From positions 1 through 64,000 of the forward strand of contig NZ_JARACO010000001.1 of the NCBI RefSeq assembly GCF_028765575.1: a DNA stretch of 64,000 nucleotides. The letters run 5' to 3'. The number at the start of each line of letters is the position of its first letter. Position 1 is the first letter of the stretch. Made by a program: the position numbers and the translations under genes. Shown piece after piece: positions 18,553-29,177 of this stretch. The notes below the pieces were generated by a model that was not told the origin of the DNA, made no database searches, and saw nothing but the letters and a program-made list of their open reading frames with translations. The stretch comes from Aliivibrio sp. S3MY1 (GTDB lineage Bacteria; Pseudomonadota; Gammaproteobacteria; Enterobacterales; Vibrionaceae).

Positions 18553-19842
18553 TTATAAAAAGTTAATGGTTAATTTCTTCAGTTCACCCTCATCTATTAT
18601 TTGGTTTTTATTCTCATCATGAAAGACGGACAAATATAGCTGATCAAGAGGTAACCGATTAATAGGGTATTCACCACCATCTAAATAAAATGCATTGACA
18701 TTAAACTCAAGCTCTAGCATGCCATCATTTAAATTTCTCACTAATTTTGCTCTAGAATTCTCCGTCTCATCATAGTACAGGTAGTGGTGACCATAATTGG
18801 AAATATAGGCTGTTTTATATCCACCACTACCACTCGCAATACCGCTTCCAGGAGAGTAAACCACTGTATTTGTAACTGGCTCTCCCACTTTTATCATATT
18901 GAAAATATTAATATCATCCGTTAATGAAATTTGCATCGCAGGTGCAAATTCTTTCTCTTGATAATAGACAACAGAAAAACTCGATCTATTAATATACGTT
19001 AATGGTTTTCTATCTGACAATAACAATAATTTCTCGTCTTGTATAAGAAATATATTATTGTAATCACTGGCTTTCAAATAAGCTAACTTATCCCTTACTG
19101 CCACACTACTTTTTATATTAACCTTTTCATACCAATATATGGCTTGATTGTACATCCGATTCTTTTCATAATATTTGGCAAGATCATATTGAGATGAGAC
19201 TTCTCCATTTGATGCTAGCTGAATTAATATACTCAATCCTTTGTTTTTATTTTCTTTCACATTTAAAGATGGGTATTTTTTTTCACCCAAATAGATCATG
19301 GCAAGCGCATGGTTAGCATAATTATCCCCATTACGCGCAGCGTTGACTAAATGCTCATACCCTTGTTGCTCACATTCAGACTTTTTAAGAAGTAAGGTAG
19401 CAAGATAATACTCCGCTTTGATGGAACCTTGAAGTTGTGCTTTTTTAAACCAGATGATCGACTCATCCAATTTATCACTCAACATTAGAGCAAACGCATA
19501 ATTATATTGCCCCGTCACATCACCAAGTTGAGCGGAACGCTTCCATAACTCTGTAATCGCTTTATGTCGATTTTTCTCTATCGAATTCCACTGATGATTC
19601 TCATACATATCCCCTAATAAGTTGATTGCTGGTATGAAATTAGTTTGAGAAAGAGGAATAAGCAACGCTTCAGCTTCTAAATAGGCTTTGTTGTTAACAT
19701 GCTGCTTTGCTAATTCATAATTATCGGTTTGATAAGATGAACAACCAAAAAGAACAAAAACACAGCACATCACAAATGTCTTTTTTATACTAGATTTACT
19801 CACTATCATACTCTCTCTATTAATATTCAATGATATATTCAT
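18553..19842 (-). CDS. Lipoprotein with degenerate Sel1/TPR repeats
   Basis: An N-terminal signal peptide ends in the lipobox VLFGCSS. Residues ~35-250 contain degenerate Sel1-type repeats (GDMYENHQW, AIIWFKKAQLQGSIKAEYYLATLL, NGEVSSQYDLAKYYEKN); the C-terminal ~180 residues are beta-rich and of no family that I recognise (SPGSGIASGSGGYKTAYISN). The ATG overlaps the stop of the upstream 109-aa gene as ATGA, indicating translational coupling. Function unknown; the operon context suggests a cell-envelope assembly with the downstream Sel1 lipoprotein. An internal ATG at 19809 is a possible alternative start. Confidence 0.75.
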   Translation of the reverse strand: MNISLNINRESMIVSKSSIKKTFVMCCVFVLFGCSSYQTDNYELAKQHVNNKAYLEAEALLIPLSQTNFIPAINLLGDMYENHQWNSIEKNRHKAITELWKRSAQLGDVTGQYNYAFALMLSDKLDESIIWFKKAQLQGSIKAEYYLATLLLKKSECEQQGYEHLVNAARNGDNYANHALAMIYLGEKKYPSLNVKENKNKGLSILIQLASNGEVSSQYDLAKYYEKNRMYNQAIYWYEKVNIKSSVAVRDKLAYLKASDYNNIFLIQDEKLLLLSDRKPLTYINRSSFSVVYYQEKEFAPAMQISLTDDINIFNMIKVGEPVTNTVVYSPGSGIASGSGGYKTAYISNYGHHYLYYDETENSRAKLVRNLNDGMLELEFNVNAFYLDGGEYPINRLPLDQLYLSVFHDENKNQIIDEGELKKLTINFL

Positions 19843-20168
19843 ACTCGATTACCAAACACACGCTCACCTAACCGTGCTCCTATCATAGATAAAAAAGTCG
19901 CGATGGCGGGTTCCCATGTTCTTACTCCTGGAGAGAAGATCACGATGATCACGCCACCAATGAAAAATGATGATAGATGTAATAGTGATTGGATCGTCAA
20001 TTTCAAACTGATTGCTATGTATTTACCAATCAACATCTGACCGATAAACCCACCTAAACATAACTCAACAAGAATAAAGGTCACAAAACTCAGTAACACC
20101 CACCACATTGAAAAGCCACTACGTTTTTTTATCGAACTCATTAATAGCCAACCTATAAAATAAAGCAT
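19839..20168 (-). CDS. Small inner-membrane protein, unknown function
   Basis: A 109-aa protein with two or three hydrophobic helices (WWVLLSFVTFILVELCLGGF, SFFIGGVIIVIFSP) and a basic N-terminal segment IKKRSG. I do not recognise a family. It is the first gene of a three-gene leftward operon, overlapping the next gene by four bases, so it probably works with the two Sel1-type lipoproteins. An internal start at MSSIKKRSG (ATG 20141) is possible. Confidence 0.6.
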   Translation of the reverse strand: MLYFIGWLLMSSIKKRSGFSMWWVLLSFVTFILVELCLGGFIGQMLIGKYIAISLKLTIQSLLHLSSFFIGGVIIVIFSPGVRTWEPAIATFLSMIGARLGERVFGNRV

Positions 20169-20709
20169 GTATAAATATTAAAATGAACAATAGTAATAAC
20201 ACGCATAATGAATATCTAATGCCCCTATTGAATTGAGACCACACTATTTCAAATAATTTTTAACTGTATCATATTCTTATAATCAGGCCATATCTTAAGT
20301 TAATATCAAGCATTAAAACTCAGCGTTTACGTCCAAATCAAACAATAACGACATGTAAATAACCACGAATAACATAAACAAATGGCACCTAAACACACAA
20401 CCAAAAAGAACATAAAGGCAACGCAGAAAACAAATCTCACACAAAAAACAAGATAAAACAAGATAAAAAAACCAATAATTTGACATTATATGATACAAAT
20501 AGAAACAAGGGCAAACAAATAAAAACAACATAAAACTAACAACATTAAGGGTAATTAACGTCTACGTCTGCTCAATCTTATGATATGAGACGACAATCCA
20601 TTTAATGGCTCTTATTTTATAAAAATATAATGTTTCTGGTTTACATTATATTTAATCACAAATTATACTTTGCTTGTTGGCACATTGTAACTAAGGAAAG
20701 TTATTTTAA
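20169..20709. other. AT-rich divergent intergenic region
   Basis: About 540 bp between the leftward envelope operon and the rightward yeh-like operon. It is very AT-rich and contains the direct repeat ACAAGATAAA twice near 20450. A 72-codon minus-strand open frame at 20313-20531 has an implausible Cys/Phe-rich composition and is not called. Before 20710 there is a good ribosome site (AAGGAAAG, nine bases from the ATG). Confidence 0.45.
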
Positions 20710-23700
20710 ATGCAAAGTAGACTTACCTTTTCAATTAATAATAAATTACTCAATAGTGAACATGGTATGATAACGGAATCTGAACTAAATATTGCTAAAA
20801 AAATTGTTGAAGACAACACCTCTTTTTATGAAATAAAAGATGAATTGCGTGAACATTTTGAAGCTGGCGATCAATATAAAACTATACTGTGGGAACTGCA
20901 CAAAAAACAGATCCTCAATCTCGCGACCAATTACCGCTCATGGTACACACTCAGTGGGGCTTCTAATGGCTATACGATTGCCGACTGTATTGATTTATTT
21001 ACTCAAGCCAGTAAAGAGCCTGAAAATATCAATCATTGGAATTATTCAGGAAAAATGACCGATAACGCGGTGTCTTTAATGAAGAAGGCTCAAGGTGATG
21101 TTCAACCATTAATTGATGCGCTGCCTTCATTCTTAGAATCAATTTCTTTATCTCTCTACTTTGAATTTTTAAAAAATAAACAGATCAATGTCGATCAAAC
21201 CCCTGCTTGCTTACTAACAAAAATTGCCGAGGACGTCGTTGATGATAGAGAGCAAAGCACACTAGAGGAGATGTTTGCATGTTGGCCACACCAAGACGTG
21301 TGTGACGCCATAAACATCGCAGCAACGCAAACAAGATATATATATTCTCTGGATTTCTTAGCATTCACGAGTCACAGCATCACACCAGAACAACTGTGCA
21401 TGATTGCTAAGAATCATCGCGTCGACTATGATGACATTGCTCCCTACTTCGACCTGCACAGTGACGCAATTTGTCAAATGGCCTTAGCTTACCCTGTGCC
21501 ACAAAATTATGATGGCCATTCACGAGCAATGTCGTTATTTCCTTGGCTCGCGTTACATTTAAAAAAACAAAATCAGCAAATTGATGACGCTCGTGCAGAT
21601 TATCTTGTTGAAAATTTAGATCCCTACCACGTAAGGAAAAACAGTGCAGTGTTGTCGGCACTACCTGATCAACACATAGAAAAGTTCTTACTTAAGAGTC
21701 TTCATTATGAAGAACTTCTCTGCTGTTTCTGCAATGACAATGTTGCCACTCACATGGTTCAACGCATTGTCGATTGGGGACGCTCAGAGCTTCGCATTGA
21801 TACAAAAGGCAAAAAAGGACTGGCTGTTATTGGTGAACGTTTTCCACATGTGTTGATTTCTGCACTCCAAACCAAAAAAATCCCGCAGCGCTTTTTCCTT
21901 GTCGAAGCCTTAAGTGTCTCGACGGATCCGGCTGCCATCCCTACCTTAATTGACTATCTTGATGATACCATTGAGATCGTACGACAAGCGGCAACAAAAG
22001 GATTGCTTAAACAAGGTTCCGCAGCAAGTGATGCATTATTGAATGCCTTATCTTCTCGTAAAAAAAATGTGCGCTTTCACGCGTGTGAAGCATTGCTTTC
22101 ATTGGCGTCAGATCCAAGCCTGACCGACATCATCGTGAGCACAACGACGCCATTATTCAAAAAAGAAAAAGTCGCTGACATAAAATCATTGCTTGCCACT
22201 CTATCCGGGCAAGAAAATGAAGTGAGTGTTGATGCAAACCCAACTAATACGGTGAAACAATTATTACAAGCCGTTTCTAATGATGATCATAAAACCGTTA
22301 AGCAAGCCATTAAGGCCATCAAAGCCAATCCAAACTGTCGTGATCCTGAGTGTGGCTGTGACACCTCTGAAAATTGGGTGAAAAACTTCGATTCTTATGT
22401 CGAACAAATCGCCAATAACTTGCTGAGCCAGCATGGTGAGCGTGCTTTAGTGGTGACACTGAGTGCGATAATTCATCACTTTTGTCCACACTATTATCAG
22501 CTTGCATTACTTAAAAAACTCATGGAACACCATGACAATAATGAGCAAAATGCACTGCTTTGCCTGACTTATTGGGCTCAAGATATCGAGGCTGATGGCG
22601 GTTATACGGAAACCAATAAACACGCATTTCAGTTTTTCCTAGAGTATTACCAAGAGAATGCCATTCAGGCCGCGGAGATTATCTTATCCACAATGGATTC
22701 TCTGGCGATGGATCTGCTATGGTCACTCTATTTGCCACTGCAATCCACCAATACGTTAACCGTATTTAAAGCGTTCAGTCCCAATGCGTCAACGCGCTCA
22801 ATGGCATTAGCGCTTCAATGGTCGCCAAATGAGACGTACCCTATCATTATTGACCTATTGGCGCATAAAAAACTCGCGACTCGAAAGCAAGCGGCTGAAG
22901 CCTTATCTCAAGCCCCTAGTCCAGAGGCGCTTCCGGCATTAAATAAAGCCCGAGTAAAAGAGAAAAACCATGCATTAAGCCTATTGATGAACAACATCGC
23001 CTTTACGATCACGCTAGCTCAGAGCGATCTTGAAGCGCAATTAGATGCCGATGCGCCACTTTCAACGGATGCCCTTACCCAGCTTGAAGCACTACTGAGT
23101 GAATTTGCTGGCGCACTACCAAAAGGCATCGAGCTTGAGAATTTACCATCACTTCATTGGACAACAGGTAACCCATTACCACCAAAAATCATGCAATGGG
23201 TGGTCTCTAAATTATCAGAAGAGAGCGCAAAACAGCACTCAAGCTTATTAGTTAAGGTGATCGCACACTGTGATAACGCAGGCTTCAAACCGTTATGGAA
23301 CGCCCTTTACCAACAAGCGGATGATAAATCGCGTCGCTTAGGGTGGGTATTGTTCTCTGCGGCTTTACTGGGTGATGACATCTTGATGCAAGCCTACGGC
23401 AAAGATCTCGATGATGAATCACGTAACGGGGCGTCTGCCAGTGCCTTCTATAAAGTTGAAGTCTTAGCTTACCAAAGCTCTACCGTGGCACTCACTTGGC
23501 TGGATCACTGGTCACGCAAAGCTCGTAGCCAAGGATTGAAAGAGCGCTGCATTAAAGCCCTTAATCAACTGGCAAAAGAAAGAGGTATTTCTCGCGATGA
23601 GATTTCAGATCTTGTGTCTGCGGATCTCGGCTTTGACCAACAAGGAAACGTGGCTTTCCCATTTGGGGATCGCACGCTAACGTTAACACTCAGCGATGAA

Positions 23701-24543
23701 GGTTCACTGATCACCAGCTTAGATGACAAAGTGCTAAAATCGGCACCAGCGACACGTAAAGACGATGATGCTGAGCTGTTAAAAGTGCGCCGCGCAGAGC
23801 TGACTCAATTCCGTAAACACATCAAACAAGTGTACCGTAATGCGGTTGAGCGTTTAGAGCAAGCGATGATCACTGGTCGTCTTTTTTCACCAAGCTTATT
23901 TAATCAAACATGGGGTCACAACCCACTACTCAGTTACATTGCACGTCGTGTGGTTTGGTCAATTCAGCACCAAGATAAGATCACGCTTGCTCGTCTAGAT
24001 GAAAGTAACCAGTTTGTGGATATTGATGATGAGATCATTACGATAGACAACGAGAGCCTATTCTCTGTCGTCCACCCATTAACGTTGGAAGAAGCAACGT
24101 GCATCGAGTGGAATAATCTATTGGATGATTATGAGATTGTGCCGCCTTTTGTTCAATTGTCGCGCCCAATCTTTACGTTAGCCGAAGACGATCACCCGTA
24201 TAAAACAATCACTCGCTATAAAAAAGAAAAATTCGGCACATCACGTATGCGCAGCTCGCTCGAAAAACGTGGATGGCGAACCGGTGAGCCTTTGGATGCC
24301 GGCTCTGTACAATGGTTCGAAAAATACTTTGTTCAAGCCAACATCAGCGCCCTGATTTATATGGAAGAAGGCTTTTGTATGGGATCGTACGATTATGACG
24401 AGAATCAAACCATCCCACACGTTAAGTTTTTCACGGGTGATTATCATTATTATTCGGATCGCAACAATCACTTACTGGAGCTGGGTAACGTCTCCCCAAT
24501 TGTCTACAGCGAAGTAATTAATGATATTGAATCAATAAAATAA
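20710..24543 (+). CDS. yehI: YehI-like HEAT-repeat / DUF4132 protein
   Basis: A 1277-aa cytosolic protein. The centre contains HEAT-type helical repeats (ALQTKKIPQRFFLVEALSV, AAIPTLIDYLDD, VRQAATKGLLKQG, KNVRFHACEALLSLA). The C-terminal ~250 residues look like the DUF4132 domain (MolR/YehI family), with ARRVVWSIQ and MRSSLEKRGWRTGEPLDAG. E. coli YehI is about 1210 aa and starts the same gene order yehI-L-M-P-Q. Function is unknown; the HEAT scaffold probably assembles the MoxR ATPase/VWA partners encoded downstream. The GC content looks higher than in the flanking genes. Confidence 0.82.
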   Translation: MQSRLTFSINNKLLNSEHGMITESELNIAKKIVEDNTSFYEIKDELREHFEAGDQYKTILWELHKKQILNLATNYRSWYTLSGASNGYTIADCIDLFTQASKEPENINHWNYSGKMTDNAVSLMKKAQGDVQPLIDALPSFLESISLSLYFEFLKNKQINVDQTPACLLTKIAEDVVDDREQSTLEEMFACWPHQDVCDAINIAATQTRYIYSLDFLAFTSHSITPEQLCMIAKNHRVDYDDIAPYFDLHSDAICQMALAYPVPQNYDGHSRAMSLFPWLALHLKKQNQQIDDARADYLVENLDPYHVRKNSAVLSALPDQHIEKFLLKSLHYEELLCCFCNDNVATHMVQRIVDWGRSELRIDTKGKKGLAVIGERFPHVLISALQTKKIPQRFFLVEALSVSTDPAAIPTLIDYLDDTIEIVRQAATKGLLKQGSAASDALLNALSSRKKNVRFHACEALLSLASDPSLTDIIVSTTTPLFKKEKVADIKSLLATLSGQENEVSVDANPTNTVKQLLQAVSNDDHKTVKQAIKAIKANPNCRDPECGCDTSENWVKNFDSYVEQIANNLLSQHGERALVVTLSAIIHHFCPHYYQLALLKKLMEHHDNNEQNALLCLTYWAQDIEADGGYTETNKHAFQFFLEYYQENAIQAAEIILSTMDSLAMDLLWSLYLPLQSTNTLTVFKAFSPNASTRSMALALQWSPNETYPIIIDLLAHKKLATRKQAAEALSQAPSPEALPALNKARVKEKNHALSLLMNNIAFTITLAQSDLEAQLDADAPLSTDALTQLEALLSEFAGALPKGIELENLPSLHWTTGNPLPPKIMQWVVSKLSEESAKQHSSLLVKVIAHCDNAGFKPLWNALYQQADDKSRRLGWVLFSAALLGDDILMQAYGKDLDDESRNGASASAFYKVEVLAYQSSTVALTWLDHWSRKARSQGLKERCIKALNQLAKERGISRDEISDLVSADLGFDQQGNVAFPFGDRTLTLTLSDEGSLITSLDDKVLKSAPATRKDDDAELLKVRRAELTQFRKHIKQVYRNAVERLEQAMITGRLFSPSLFNQTWGHNPLLSYIARRVVWSIQHQDKITLARLDESNQFVDIDDEIITIDNESLFSVVHPLTLEEATCIEWNNLLDDYEIVPPFVQLSRPIFTLAEDDHPYKTITRYKKEKFGTSRMRSSLEKRGWRTGEPLDAGSVQWFEKYFVQANISALIYMEEGFCMGSYDYDENQTIPHVKFFTGDYHYYSDRNNHLLELGNVSPIVYSEVINDIESIK

Positions 24544-24615
24544 CCTACATTAAAAACGTTAATACATGCCATCAATTCCCTATTGGTGGCATGACTCACA
24601 TGAAATGGATGAACC

Positions 24616-25710
24616 ATGTTTGCAGTACAACGATTACCCGCAGAGCAACTGTACAAAGAACAATTAACAGCACTACAAGATGCCGATACATCATCAAAGC
24701 CCGCTCATTGGCAGCTCAGTCCTAAAGCGGTACGCACCTTCATTCTTGGTAGCGATACACCAATTTCAGGGCAAATTATCACACGAAAGATTTACGGTAA
24801 CGATGCGGTGGTTGAACGCGCCATCGTCACGCTGCTTGGTCAACAAGGCTTAATGCTTGTTGGCGAGCCTGGCACCGCAAAATCGCTACTGTCTGAACTG
24901 CTGAGCGCCGCTATTTGTGGTAACAGCACCTATACCGTTCAAGGCAGTGCTGGGTTATTTGAAGAAAACATTCGCTACAGTTGGAACTACGCTACCCTGC
25001 TAAAATCAGGTCCAACCATGGATGCCATGGTACCCGGCCCACTCTTTAATGCCATGAAACAAGGGGCCATCATGCGCTTTGAAGAGTTAACGCGCTGCCC
25101 AACAGAAGTGCAAGATAACCTGATCCCTATCTTATCGGATCGTATTTTACACATTCCAGAGATTCAATCTAAAACCAATTACCTGTTATCTCAACCCGGA
25201 TTCACCATCATTGCGTCTGCAAATTTAAACGACCGAGGCGTTAATCAAATGTCTTCAGCACTCAAGCGTCGTTTTAATTTTGAAGTATTGAAACCCTTAG
25301 CTCAACGCCAACAACGCATTGAATTAGTCATGACACAAGTGAATGATCGACTCAAACATGAAAAGGTCGATTTACGTCTAGATAATGACACTATTGACGT
25401 GTTAGTCACGGTATTTGATGAATTAAAATCAGGCCAAGTGGCAGGGGTCAGCATCCCAACGCCTTCGACGCTACTCTCCATACCTGAAAGCATCAACCTC
25501 GCCTTTCATGCCGCCATGCAGTGCCACTATTTTGGGGATAATCACGTTACTCCTGCGCATTTGGCTCAATTTTTAATGGGCACCGTCATTAAAGACAATC
25601 AAAAAGATCATGAGTCATTAAGCGATTACATCCGGGTGATCACCCGTCAGCGTGCGAATGACCCACAATGGGCCCTATTCTTAGATGGATGCAAACATGC
25701 AGGGATCTGA
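24616..25710 (+). CDS. yehL: MoxR-type AAA+ ATPase (YehL-like)
   Basis: A 364-aa AAA+ ATPase of the MoxR/RavA side of the family. Walker A GEPGTAKS, Walker B-like MRFEELTRCP, sensor-1 IIASANLNDRG and the arginine-finger helix SSALKRRFNFE are present. MoxR ATPases usually act as chaperones that load metal or mature complexes together with a VWA-domain protein; here the VWA partner is two genes downstream. Its end overlaps the following gene by 26 bases. The order and sizes match E. coli yehL-yehM-yehP. Confidence 0.88.
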   Translation: MFAVQRLPAEQLYKEQLTALQDADTSSKPAHWQLSPKAVRTFILGSDTPISGQIITRKIYGNDAVVERAIVTLLGQQGLMLVGEPGTAKSLLSELLSAAICGNSTYTVQGSAGLFEENIRYSWNYATLLKSGPTMDAMVPGPLFNAMKQGAIMRFEELTRCPTEVQDNLIPILSDRILHIPEIQSKTNYLLSQPGFTIIASANLNDRGVNQMSSALKRRFNFEVLKPLAQRQQRIELVMTQVNDRLKHEKVDLRLDNDTIDVLVTVFDELKSGQVAGVSIPTPSTLLSIPESINLAFHAAMQCHYFGDNHVTPAHLAQFLMGTVIKDNQKDHESLSDYIRVITRQRANDPQWALFLDGCKHAGI

Positions 25711-28084
25711 TCTTCTTTCTCTTGCGGCTCAATTCCATCACGATAACAACCTCGTTTGGGCTCCCATTCGTCATCACAGTCCAACATGCAGTTGGTACTT
25801 GTTGCAATTGATCAAGCAAGCCAAACCTGATGTGATTCTCATTGAAACACCACATGATGCACAATCCTTGCTGCCCTACATGCAAGCCGATGAATGCCAA
25901 GCGCCGGTAGCGATTTATCTGCACAAACAAGCACGCTTAGCGAATGAGACCCAGAGTGACACTTATGCCCAGCGTGGGTTTATCCCATTTGCAGAGATGT
26001 CGCCTGAATGGAACGCTCTAAAAGCCGCAAAGAAAAAGAACATTCCTTGCCAATTTATTGATTTGCCTTACGGTTATTGGAATGACAGTAACGAGGAAGA
26101 CGAAGAAGGAAATAACCCGTTAATTTACGCTTCCAGTGAAAAAAAGCATTTTCAACACCGTTATCTTGACGCGTTACTTCAACGCTCTGGATGCGAACAT
26201 TTTGATCAGTGGTGGGATCGCCATTTTGAAGCAGATGTCACCTTGTCACCTTCTGAGTTTTTTACACGCATGCACCTCTTTGGACTGCAAATGCGGGAGG
26301 GGCATGTCGAGACGGATCGTCATACTCAATACCGTGAACAGTACATGGCAAGCCAAATTGCGCCTCATATCCAAGAAGAAAAACGCGTATTGGTGGTCTG
26401 TGGTGCTTTTCACTGCATGGGGATCTCGCGCTATTTACAACAAGGTACATCCGATTTTTTACCTCAAATAAAAGTGGAAACGTCTTATCAACACCTGCTC
26501 CCTTATCCTTTATCACGATTAAGTCATCCCCAGTACGGCGCGCATTTATCACAAAGTGGCTATTATGCGCATTGGTGGAAAAAACTAAAATCAAGCACGA
26601 AAAAAGAACGTGCAATACTAGCCACACGCCTGCACACGGAACTGGCGACGGAGTTAATGTCATTCTTACAGCAAAAAGATCACCCTGTTGCCATGCCGCA
26701 ATTGGTGGATTTGGTGGTGGCCGCCGAGCATTTAGCCCAACTGCGCCAAGTGCCAGTCGGACGCAGTGAGTTTTGTGAGGCCGCGATCTTAACCTTAGAA
26801 AAAGATCCAAGCTTAAGCGATCACATATCGCGCTTTTCATTATGGCTTGATGCTTTTTTTGTTGATTCACAATACGGAAAAGTGCCGAATACACAGCCTT
26901 CTTCGCCGATCATCATTGATTTTCACCGTCAATGTGATGCTTTTGCATTACCAAAAACACTCCGTGATCTCACCATTACTAAAGAGCTGGCGATTTATCG
27001 AAGTCCAAAACACCTTGCACTTTCTCTGTGTTTACATCGTTTGGCTTTTTTATCGATTCCTTACGCCACTCAGATCGCAGGGCCGAATTTTGTCACTCAA
27101 ACGGATCTCTATCGCGTACGAGAAAAGTGGCAGATTCAATATGAACTCACCACAGAAACCACATTAATTGAGCTTGGCTACCAAGGCAGCACCATTGTAG
27201 AAGCGATCAATTATCAAATACAGCAACACCTCGCTGATGAATACCTAAACAGCGAAAATCTTGTGGCGTTGCTGTTGCGTTCTTTGCAGATGGGGCTGGA
27301 AAAATGGCTTACCCCGATCTTAAATCGCCTCTCTTATCAACTGGATCAAGAAAGTGATCTGCATATTCTTAATCAAACACTGACGCTGTTATTTCGCTCT
27401 CAATGGAACAGTTCGCTGTTTGCGCAAGACACCGAAAAAGAGATAGAACGCTTGATTCACCGTTGTTATGTTCGCCTTTGTGCTCGCCTGCCTCGTGCCA
27501 TTAATGGGCATTCCAGCACGGCAGAGGCAACGTTGCTTTCTGATCTTGGAAAGCTGATTAATCGAATGCCGCAATTATGTCCGGCCTATTTTTTATTGGA
27601 TGCGATTCATTCGCTGTCTGACATTGCCGTCCCTTTTGAGATACAAGGGGTATTTGCAGGATTGGCCTTATCGATTGATCCCTCCTCAAACGAAGAAGAG
27701 GAACAACAAAACGTAATATTGATGATGAGAAGTGCCGCCAGCCAATGCCATCTCACTCCGGATTCTCTGGGGGATTTCTGTTATGGATTGGGCTTAGTCG
27801 ACCCACAAATATACCAATCTTATGATGAGCTCCAACCAGCGTTAGATCAGATCATTTCTGAGTTTGATGAACATGATTTCCTGAACACGCTTCCTGCTTT
27901 GCGTCGTGCCTTTATGCTCATGACTCCTAATCAAATCGAAGAGTTTGGACACTTATGTAACAAAGAGAGCGGCGCTTTATGGCTGCATTCGACGATACCA
28001 AGCCATGATGCATTGCTTCAAGCGAATCAACTTCAACATCTAGCTGAAGAATGGCTATCATTATGGGGGATTTCTCATGACTAA
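25685..28084 (+). CDS. yehM: DUF5682-family protein (YehM-like)
   Basis: A 799-aa protein whose N-terminus WAPIRHHSPTCSWYLL with PDVILIETPHDAQSLLPYM matches the conserved RHHxP and ExPxDA pattern of the DUF5682 family, which accompanies MoxR and VWA genes. A later VLVVCGAFHCMGI also fits. The C-terminal half is helical. Biochemical activity is unknown; the conserved His and acidic residues suggest a metal-dependent enzyme, but this is inference. The start overlaps yehL; ATG 25697 is an alternative. It overlaps the next gene by eight bases, so translation is coupled. Confidence 0.82.
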   Translation: MDANMQGSDLLSLAAQFHHDNNLVWAPIRHHSPTCSWYLLQLIKQAKPDVILIETPHDAQSLLPYMQADECQAPVAIYLHKQARLANETQSDTYAQRGFIPFAEMSPEWNALKAAKKKNIPCQFIDLPYGYWNDSNEEDEEGNNPLIYASSEKKHFQHRYLDALLQRSGCEHFDQWWDRHFEADVTLSPSEFFTRMHLFGLQMREGHVETDRHTQYREQYMASQIAPHIQEEKRVLVVCGAFHCMGISRYLQQGTSDFLPQIKVETSYQHLLPYPLSRLSHPQYGAHLSQSGYYAHWWKKLKSSTKKERAILATRLHTELATELMSFLQQKDHPVAMPQLVDLVVAAEHLAQLRQVPVGRSEFCEAAILTLEKDPSLSDHISRFSLWLDAFFVDSQYGKVPNTQPSSPIIIDFHRQCDAFALPKTLRDLTITKELAIYRSPKHLALSLCLHRLAFLSIPYATQIAGPNFVTQTDLYRVREKWQIQYELTTETTLIELGYQGSTIVEAINYQIQQHLADEYLNSENLVALLLRSLQMGLEKWLTPILNRLSYQLDQESDLHILNQTLTLLFRSQWNSSLFAQDTEKEIERLIHRCYVRLCARLPRAINGHSSTAEATLLSDLGKLINRMPQLCPAYFLLDAIHSLSDIAVPFEIQGVFAGLALSIDPSSNEEEEQQNVILMMRSAASQCHLTPDSLGDFCYGLGLVDPQIYQSYDELQPALDQIISEFDEHDFLNTLPALRRAFMLMTPNQIEEFGHLCNKESGALWLHSTIPSHDALLQANQLQHLAEEWLSLWGISHD

Positions 28085-29177
28085 TGAGCAGAGTCGACGT
28101 TGGCGCTTAATCTTAGGCCAACCCTATCCACACACACTTAATCAAGAAGACACATTAAAAGATCAGTGTCTGGATCAACTGTATTCACAAGAATATAAAG
28201 ACCGATTTACCGTATCGTATAAAGGTGGCATAAGCAGCGGTTTGCCTAGCCCAATAACATGGCTCTCAAGCGTAAAAAAAGCCTTTCCTAAATCCACTGT
28301 GGAGATTTTACAGCAACACGGTTTAACTCGGTATGGCTTAACATCGCTATTACTCGATGAAGATACACTCAAGCAACAGACGCCCGATTTAGATTTACTG
28401 CAACTGCTGTTATCGTTTCGCGAACAAATTCCAGCCTCTCTTCATTCAGAGCTAGAACGCATTATTCAAACCGTATGCAAAGAGTTAGAAGAGGTGCTCA
28501 CACAACAAATTCGCAGTGTGTTTTCACATCACAGAATACCGATGAGCCACGCACAACCGATGCCATTATCCTATACTCATTGGCATCACACCATTAAACG
28601 AAATTTAAAACATTACCAAATAGAGACAGAGACGTTTATTTTGGAACGGCCATTCTTTTATCAAACCCAGCAAAATAAAGTGCCGTGGGACATTCATTTG
28701 GTGGTTGACCAAAGTGGTTCGATGTTAAATTCTTTGATCCATGCTGCAGTGATAGCAACCATTTTCTGTCGATTGCCGATGCTCAATGTCAAACTTTATT
28801 TATTTGATACACGGGTTGTCGATGTCACCGATCATGCTGGAGATCCACTGGCCATCTTATTAAATTCTCAATTAGGTGGAGGAACCAGTATCGGTTTAGC
28901 CATGCAATACACGCATGAACGCATCACCGATCCGGCTCGTAGCATGGTGGTGTTGATCAGTGATTTCTATGAAGGTGGCTCACCCGCTTCGCTGTATCGC
29001 TATACTGAAAAAATGCATCGCGATGGCGTGACGCTGCTTGGATTAACCGCTTTAGATACGGCGGGCGTTCCACAATATGACAATCACATCACCAACCAAC
29101 TGTTACATAAAGGGATGGAGATCGCATCAATGACACCCGAACATTTAAGTCAATGGGTTGCTGAGGTAATCAAATAA
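28077..29177 (+). CDS. yehP: VWA-domain protein (YehP-like)
   Basis: A 366-aa protein with a C-terminal von Willebrand A domain. The metal-ion-dependent adhesion site is complete: DQSGSMLNS (DxSxS), GGGTSIGLAM (Thr) and LISDFYEGG (Asp). The N-terminal ~150 residues are helical. VWA proteins of MoxR operons act as the client-binding or metal-binding partner of the ATPase. There is no signal peptide or membrane segment, so it is cytosolic. It overlaps yehM by eight bases and yehQ by one base. Confidence 0.87.
   Translation: MTNEQSRRWRLILGQPYPHTLNQEDTLKDQCLDQLYSQEYKDRFTVSYKGGISSGLPSPITWLSSVKKAFPKSTVEILQQHGLTRYGLTSLLLDEDTLKQQTPDLDLLQLLLSFREQIPASLHSELERIIQTVCKELEEVLTQQIRSVFSHHRIPMSHAQPMPLSYTHWHHTIKRNLKHYQIETETFILERPFFYQTQQNKVPWDIHLVVDQSGSMLNSLIHAAVIATIFCRLPMLNVKLYLFDTRVVDVTDHAGDPLAILLNSQLGGGTSIGLAMQYTHERITDPARSMVVLISDFYEGGSPASLYRYTEKMHRDGVTLLGLTALDTAGVPQYDNHITNQLLHKGMEIASMTPEHLSQWVAEVIK

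Noticed and set aside
20313-20531. 72-codon minus-strand open frame
   Set aside because: Cys- and Phe-rich translation of an AT-rich intergenic region; no ribosome site or family.
26262-26894. 210-codon open frame on the minus strand
   Set aside because: It lies entirely antisense to the DUF5682 gene, has low-complexity composition and no recognisable domain.
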